Below are positions 29,424 to 32,448 of a DNA stretch of 32,448 nt, piece after piece. Each line of letters begins with the position of its first letter. Positions within the stretch are counted from its first letter, which is position 1. This stretch comes from a virus. The DNA lies in the IMG/VR virus record IMGVR_UViG_3300043409_001724, positions 1 through 32,448 of that record, one strand, 5' to 3'. Under the pieces are notes generated by a model. It was not told the DNA's origin and ran no database searches. It saw only the letters and a program-made list of their open reading frames with translations. A program made the position numbers and the translations under genes.

Positions 29424-30137
29424 CTATTTAGCCTTGTCTTTCGGAATGTTCCAGACAAGATTCTCCTCTTCAATATGAATACAATAAATTCCAGTCGGAA
29501 AATCAGAACGAACCCATTTAGCAAGGAAATCAACCTTGCCTTTTCGTTCAACCCTGAAAATAATACCTTCAGGGTTCCCTTCACTCTCAACTCCTTGTGT
29601 CTTTAAGTTCAAGACAGGCAATAGTTTGCTTACTGTTATTGGTTCACCTTCACTTAATAATCGTGGCATATTTAAGCCGTATTTGCCTGTAATTTGTCTC
29701 AAATCAGCTTGTAGTATCCTTTCGTTTTTAGGGGTAAAATAATCGAAAAATAAAATCGGGTCGCTTTCGATTTTATATTTAAGCCCATGTGCTTGTAAGA
29801 GCCATTCGCCTGTTATTCTTTCACCTTCGTTAAGCATTTCGGAAAATAGTTTCTCACGCCTATAGACCCAGTCACTAAAAAAGTGGTGGTGTTTATGCCG
29901 GCTCGTTTTTGCTTCATAGCCTGAACGAGTCAACGCGAATATTTTCCCATTCCTTTTGCCCACGCCAATATTTGAGCCATCGTACTTTTCATGGGCAAAA
30001 ATAACGTCGTGCTTGTCTCGTTTCTTTTCAGTCAATATACCCTCCATGCCTTTTTCAACATAATGGTCGCCTTCGCCTAGTTTTGAGCTTGATAAGTGGG
30101 GGATTGAGCCGTAATTTTTCCTACCTAGTGGTCTCAT
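29424..30137 (-). CDS. RNA ligase, Rnl2-like
   Basis: This 237-aa protein has the nucleotidyltransferase motifs of RNA ligases in order. Motif I is HEKYDGSN with the adenylated Lys at 51 (K-Y-D-G). ITGEWLLQAHGL (108-119) and ILFFDYF (128-134) cover the motif III region. Motif IV is EGIIFRV (Glu 190) and motif V is FLAKWVR (Lys 207). There is no C-terminal dimer domain of T4 Rnl2, so it is a compact form. It seals RNA nicks with ATP, possibly countering host tRNA cleavage; no polynucleotide kinase-phosphatase partner is visible in the window. It may have its own promoter (30171-30199). Confidence 0.85.
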   Translation of the reverse strand: MRPLGRKNYGSIPHLSSSKLGEGDHYVEKGMEGILTEKKRDKHDVIFAHEKYDGSNIGVGKRNGKIFALTRSGYEAKTSRHKHHHFFSDWVYRREKLFSEMLNEGERITGEWLLQAHGLKYKIESDPILFFDYFTPKNERILQADLRQITGKYGLNMPRLLSEGEPITVSKLLPVLNLKTQGVESEGNPEGIIFRVERKGKVDFLAKWVRSDFPTGIYCIHIEEENLVWNIPKDKAK

Positions 30138-30170
30138 AAATTTTAAAGTTTTTTTAATATTTCAGTTTTG

Positions 30171-30199
30171 CAGATATAGGTATTAGCTGACATTACAAA
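30171..30199 (-). promoter_or_regulatory. Possible promoter of the RNA ligase gene
   Basis: On the minus strand, TTTG (30196-30199) is followed after 17 bp by TATATCTG (30171-30178), one mismatch from TAnnTTTG. The leader to the ATG at 30137 is AT-rich and ends in a TTAAAATTTAT block like that before the 31721 start. Spacing is at the short end of the range. Confidence 0.35.
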
Positions 30200-30621
30200 T
30201 ATCCAAGCGAACGAGCCTTTTCCTGAATTTCGAGCATATCGGATTCAGAATAACCCCAATGCCGAGAAAGCAAGCCACCATATCCGTTATTATGATTAGA
30301 CTTTTCTCCTGTAGTGATGAAATCTTTGAAGTCTTTTGTCAAACCCCAAAGCGTTCCTCCATGGCACCATCTTTTTGGTGGGTAACCCCATTTTGTAGAA
30401 AGACACATTTCTGAACCGTTGTATTCATTTTTCATATACAATCGTCCATTTTTTTGGAAGATTTCTGCAATGCCACATCTACCAGCAAAAAACTTACGAC
30501 TACGGTTTGCAATTTCCTTTATGATTGCGTTAACTATCTCAATCCTGCCCTGACGAGAAGTAACGTCAGCTAACACAGTATTGGCGTTATTGCCTTCCAT
30601 ACGGTTCGATTCATTTTCCAT
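30193..30621 (-). CDS. Hypothetical protein upstream of the RNA ligase (142 aa)
   Basis: This mixed alpha/beta protein has no membrane helix. An N-terminal helix (QGRIEIVNAIIKEIANRSRKFF) is followed by a Trp/Tyr/Cys-rich region, KWGYPPKRWCHGGTLWGLTKDFKDFI, and the motif GYGGLLSRHWGYSESDMLEIQEKARSLGYL. Such proteins with an HWGY-type motif are frequent in phages, but I know of no assigned function. There are 3 bp between it and the gene upstream, while the RNA ligase starts 55 bp beyond its stop. It may be part of an early set with the ligase. Confidence 0.6.
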   Translation of the reverse strand: MENESNRMEGNNANTVLADVTSRQGRIEIVNAIIKEIANRSRKFFAGRCGIAEIFQKNGRLYMKNEYNGSEMCLSTKWGYPPKRWCHGGTLWGLTKDFKDFITTGEKSNHNNGYGGLLSRHWGYSESDMLEIQEKARSLGYL

Positions 30622-30624
30622 AGT

Positions 30625-31026
30625 TCAATCTATTTTGTGTTTAAAATTCGTTTTTGATAGGTTTACAATTAGCTCCTCTTCTGTTAATGCGTGGTATAGG
30701 TTTTGAAGCTGGTGAATATATTGATATTTTTTAAATAAATTTACCCTAATACCTGGCGCAACAGTTCTCTCGTACTCTATTCCGTTATCCCAAAGGTAAA
30801 CACGATCAGCATTTAACTCAAAATATTTACCAGCAAAGTCTTTTTTTTCTTTAAATCCACAATTTTCTAACAGCCATTCGTCTGTAATAGGGATAGGTGA
30901 TAAGTCTATTGCTATCTTGTCTTTATTGGTTATTTCTTCTAGTCTGGCTATTAAAGAGCCTGTTACTATTATTGGTATGCCAAACTCGGCTACTATGTTT
31001 CCTATTCTTAATTCTTCTGGTTTCAT
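30625..31026 (-). CDS. Conserved Bacteroidota mobile-element protein of unknown function (133 aa)
   Basis: MKPEELRIGNIVAEFG, then PITDEWLLENCGFKEKK and finally QYIHQLQNLYHALTEEELIV match, from memory, a protein frequently found in Bacteroidota phages and mobile elements (RIGN... near the start, HQLQNLY.AL..EEL near the end). It is soluble, with a strand-rich middle. The ATG overlaps the stop of a 40-aa ORF upstream (ATGA). No function is known; it is probably an early accessory gene. Confidence 0.7.
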   Translation of the reverse strand: MKPEELRIGNIVAEFGIPIIVTGSLIARLEEITNKDKIAIDLSPIPITDEWLLENCGFKEKKDFAGKYFELNADRVYLWDNGIEYERTVAPGIRVNLFKKYQYIHQLQNLYHALTEEELIVNLSKTNFKHKID

Positions 31027-31145
31027 AATTCTTTGTTCATTAATGTTTTAGATCTACTTTTTATAACTTGCTCAAACCGATTAATCATGTCTATGTACAT
31101 ATCTTTATTGTCTCGCTCCATCTCGTGAATACAGTGGTTTTCCAT
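31023..31145 (-). CDS. Small overlapping ORF (40 aa)
   Basis: ATG at 31145 (MENHCIHEMERDNKDMYID, then a helix ending in LMNKEL), with a stop overlapping the next start as ATGA (31023-31026). It overlaps the previous gene by 41 nt; internal ATGs at 31121 or 31100 would reduce that. The charged amphipathic helix and the coupling suggest it is real, but the product is too short to classify. Confidence 0.4.
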   Translation of the reverse strand: MENHCIHEMERDNKDMYIDMINRFEQVIKSRSKTLMNKEL

Positions 31146-31395
31146 CTCTTTCTGTTTTTATTTTTAAATTTTCTAAGTCTGAAATTAAACTGTTATGGTC
31201 AGATAATAAATATGGATTAGACGTATATCCGCATTCAGAACAATCTCCTCTATATGGTGCATGATCACTACAACGAGGATGTATATGTGACTTAACTATG
31301 TCTATGCACTTATTTATAATCGAATACTCTTTCTCTTCTACTGGCACAAGATAATATTCCTTGCCGTCTGTTTTTGTTAGTTTCTCGTAGTTCAT
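31105..31395 (-). CDS. Hypothetical protein with a putative zinc-binding cluster (96 aa)
   Basis: The ATG at 31395 overlaps the upstream stop (ATGA). The middle contains C42-S-D-H45 and then C52-S-E-C55, a cluster that could hold a zinc ion. An N-terminal strand-rich part (KEYYLVPVEEKEYSIINKC) and a charged C-terminal helix (LISDLENLKIKTERDGK) surround it. It may be a small nucleic-acid-binding or adapter protein. The family is not recognised. Confidence 0.6.
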   Translation of the reverse strand: MNYEKLTKTDGKEYYLVPVEEKEYSIINKCIDIVKSHIHPRCSDHAPYRGDCSECGYTSNPYLLSDHNSLISDLENLKIKTERDGKPLYSRDGARQ

Positions 31396-31721
31396 AATCT
31401 CTCTTTGTTTTCGTTGATGAAATTTTCAAATGTGCTTTCCGAACCACCTTGTTCAATCTCGTGGTAATCATTCCATCCTGTACTATAAGCGTCTGCCGCC
31501 AGCTCAATAGCTCTATCCTTAGTAGTAAGTTTAGAGAGGTCGAGCCAATGGGTAACCTCTTCTAATAATATATCATCGGACTCGGTAAAACAAAAGCGCT
31601 CACCTTTTTGTATGTAACCGACAAGTGACTCTTTGCTAGCTTCGCTATATGACAAGACCTCGCCCTTTGGCAACCCATCCTCAACTCTTGTGAATAGGTG
31701 TAAGTTGTTTTCTATGTTCAT
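31392..31721 (-). CDS. Hypothetical accessory protein B (109 aa), intact copy
   Basis: The frame is open to 31769, but the ATG at 31721 (MNIENNLHLF) is favoured: the extension lies in the AT-rich leader, and the duplicate at 32270 keeps the same start. The protein is acidic, with a predicted C-terminal helix set (KDRAIELAADAYSTGWNDYHE, then GSESTFENFINENKERL). The function is unknown. The first 16 codons and the whole leader are repeated 549 bp to the right, where the rest of the gene is missing. It overlaps the next gene by ATGA. Confidence 0.65.
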   Translation of the reverse strand: MNIENNLHLFTRVEDGLPKGEVLSYSEASKESLVGYIQKGERFCFTESDDILLEEVTHWLDLSKLTTKDRAIELAADAYSTGWNDYHEIEQGGSESTFENFINENKERL

Positions 31722-31793
31722 GGTTTTAAATTTTAAAGTTGTTTTATTGTACTTTTTTGTATTGCGCATATGCAGGTGTTATAAGCCATTTTA
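31674..31793. repeat. Direct repeat, left copy
   Basis: Bases 31674-31781 are identical to 32223-32330 (108 bp), and after a 3-bp mismatch the match continues as GCCATTTTA to 31793 (117 of 120). The unit runs from the stop codon of gene A (31791-31793) through the leader into the first 16 codons of gene B. Confidence 0.95.
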
Positions 31794-32180
31794 GGACAGT
31801 TCCGAAATAAACTGACTTGGTATTTTCCAATAGCCATTTAAAGGCGTTCCAAACAAGCTCCGACAGTCCTCAATAATGGTCGTAACAAACTTTGCATTTA
31901 TCACTCTACCATTTGGAAGTTTGTAACCTCTTTTAGACAAAATGACTATTGATAAATCATTACCTAAAGCATCTACTATAAAAGGTTCTCCGTATTGGAT
32001 TACTTTTCCAAGTGGTATTTTAGCTTTGTCTGCTTTAAAGTATTCAATTTCTTCAATCAAATTACCTTCTATTAGTTTTGCATTCTCTGGTTTATTGCAG
32101 TTTGTTTCAATTTCAGAATACTTTAAAGACTTTATGTAAGTCTCGAGTCCTTTGTAGTCAATTTTGTGTTTAAGTTTCAT
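31791..32180 (-). CDS. Hypothetical accessory protein A (129 aa)
   Basis: This soluble, mixed alpha/beta protein has an N-terminal helix (GLETYIKSLKYSEIETN). The middle, LIEEIEYFKADKAKIP, continues as LGKVIQYGEPFIVDALGND. A basic segment KRGYKLPNGRVINAKFVTTIIEDC precedes the C-terminus. It is similar to the partial gene at the right edge (VIKEIEY..., then VIFYDAEPI), so A is a tandem duplicate. The stop lies in the repeat. The function is unknown. Confidence 0.65.
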   Translation of the reverse strand: MKLKHKIDYKGLETYIKSLKYSEIETNCNKPENAKLIEGNLIEEIEYFKADKAKIPLGKVIQYGEPFIVDALGNDLSIVILSKRGYKLPNGRVINAKFVTTIIEDCRSLFGTPLNGYWKIPSQFISELS

Positions 32181-32192
32181 ATAACATTTGTA

Positions 32193-32270
32193 TTAAATTG
32201 TGAAGAAAAATAGCTCATTAAGCCCATCCTCAACTCTTGTGAATAGGTGTAAGTTGTTTTCTATGTTCAT
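32193..32270 (-). pseudogene. Truncated copy of gene B (25 codons)
   Basis: The ATG at 32270 and the first 16 codons are those of the 31392-31721 gene (MNIENNLHLFTRVEDG). The sequence then diverges to LNELFFFTI and stops. The leader is identical to the intact copy, so it would be transcribed and could yield a short peptide. It is best seen as the remnant of a duplication followed by deletion. Confidence 0.7.
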
Positions 32271-32342
32271 GGTTTTAAATTTTAAAGTTGTTTTATTGTA
32301 CTTTTTTGTATTGCGCATATGCAGGTGTTACCTGCCATTTTA
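32223..32342. repeat. Direct repeat, right copy
   Basis: This is the second copy of the 31674-31793 repeat, offset by exactly 549 bp. Its outer boundary (32340-32342) is again the stop codon of an upstream A-type gene, so the repeat respects gene borders. Confidence 0.95.
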
Positions 32343-32448
32343 AGCGACACCATCCGACACATTCAAAATTGGTTCGGCATCGTAAAAAATGACATCTTCT
32401 TTGTTCCCAATCTTACTGAAAATAGGGTATTCAATTTCTTTAATAACC
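32340..32448 (-). CDS. Paralogue of protein A, 5' end beyond window
   Basis: The frame is open from the right edge (codons from 32447) to TAA at 32340-32342, giving 35 visible residues: VIKEIEYPIFSKIGNKED, then VIFYDAEPILNVSDGVA. It aligns with the middle of protein A (LIEEIEY and VIQYGEPFIVDALGND) but ends where protein A continues for about 50 residues. It is therefore a shorter paralogue or a C-terminally truncated copy. Confidence 0.5.
   Translation of the reverse strand, partial: VIKEIEYPIFSKIGNKEDVIFYDAEPILNVSDGVA

Noticed and set aside
29384-29590. Minus-strand ORF of 68 codons overlapping the RNA ligase
   Set aside because: It lies in another frame of the ligase C-terminus, which has intact motifs IV and V. 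No start signal of its own is visible.
31310-31507. Minus-strand ORF of 65 codons
   Set aside because: It overlaps two coupled genes (31105-31395 and 31392-31721) in a third frame and has no leader of its own.
31674-32342. CRISPR or phage origin repeats
   Set aside because: There are only two copies with long, gene-bearing spacing, and the repeat content is a gene border rather than short iterons.

Overview
The window is part of a tailed double-stranded DNA phage or prophage of a Bacteroidota host, most likely a Flavobacteriia-like bacterium. The evidence is the AT-rich sequence, several promoters with the Bacteroidota -7 element TAnnTTTG, start codons preceded by A-rich leaders rather than Shine-Dalgarno sites, signal peptides ending just before Gln, and a SprB-type repeat in a tail protein. 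Almost everything reads on the minus strand, so transcription runs from the right end towards the left.

Right end to left: (1) 29.4-32.4 kb holds small early or accessory genes, an Rnl2-like RNA ligase and a tandem duplication of a two-gene unit, one copy of which is truncated. (2) 27.4-29.4 kb is the terminase pair. (3) 19.4-27.4 kb is the tail module: a membrane protein, a tail-assembly chaperone with a clear programmed -1 frameshift (G/GT type), tape measure, a large tail-tip protein, and three small tail or fibre proteins, one with a SprB repeat. (4) An outer-membrane beta-barrel gene with its own promoter lies on the opposite strand at 18.8-19.4 kb. (5) 15.6-18.6 kb has a 181-aa gene followed by three glycosyltransferases and the C-terminal remnant of an FkbM-type methyltransferase. 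(6) 10.4-15.6 kb is the head module: portal, Mu F-like minor head protein, scaffold-like protein, major capsid protein. (7) 5.2-10.4 kb holds connector or tail-completion candidates, a fibre base and a 788-aa fibre that begins with a signal peptide. (8) 3.4-5.2 kb is the lysis cassette: coiled-coil membrane protein, GH108 endolysin, holin candidate and a unimolecular-spanin candidate. A strong hairpin terminator (3352-3390) closes it. (9) 0-3.3 kb is a regulatory region with a Cro/CI-like repressor, two near-duplicate promoter/operator leaders, a small plus-strand gene with an A AAA AAG slip site, a compact promoter-ORF-terminator unit, and a KilA-N protein.

The order terminase-tail-portal-capsid is unlike the usual terminase-portal-capsid-tail order. 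A 17-bp palindrome (TTTAGYA-N3-TRCTAAA) occurs at three module boundaries, before the terminase, after the terminase and before the scaffold/capsid genes. At two of them it has the same spacing to a -7 box, so it is a good candidate for a phage-specific late control element. No integrase, tRNA or CRISPR array was seen. All product names come from reading motifs by eye.
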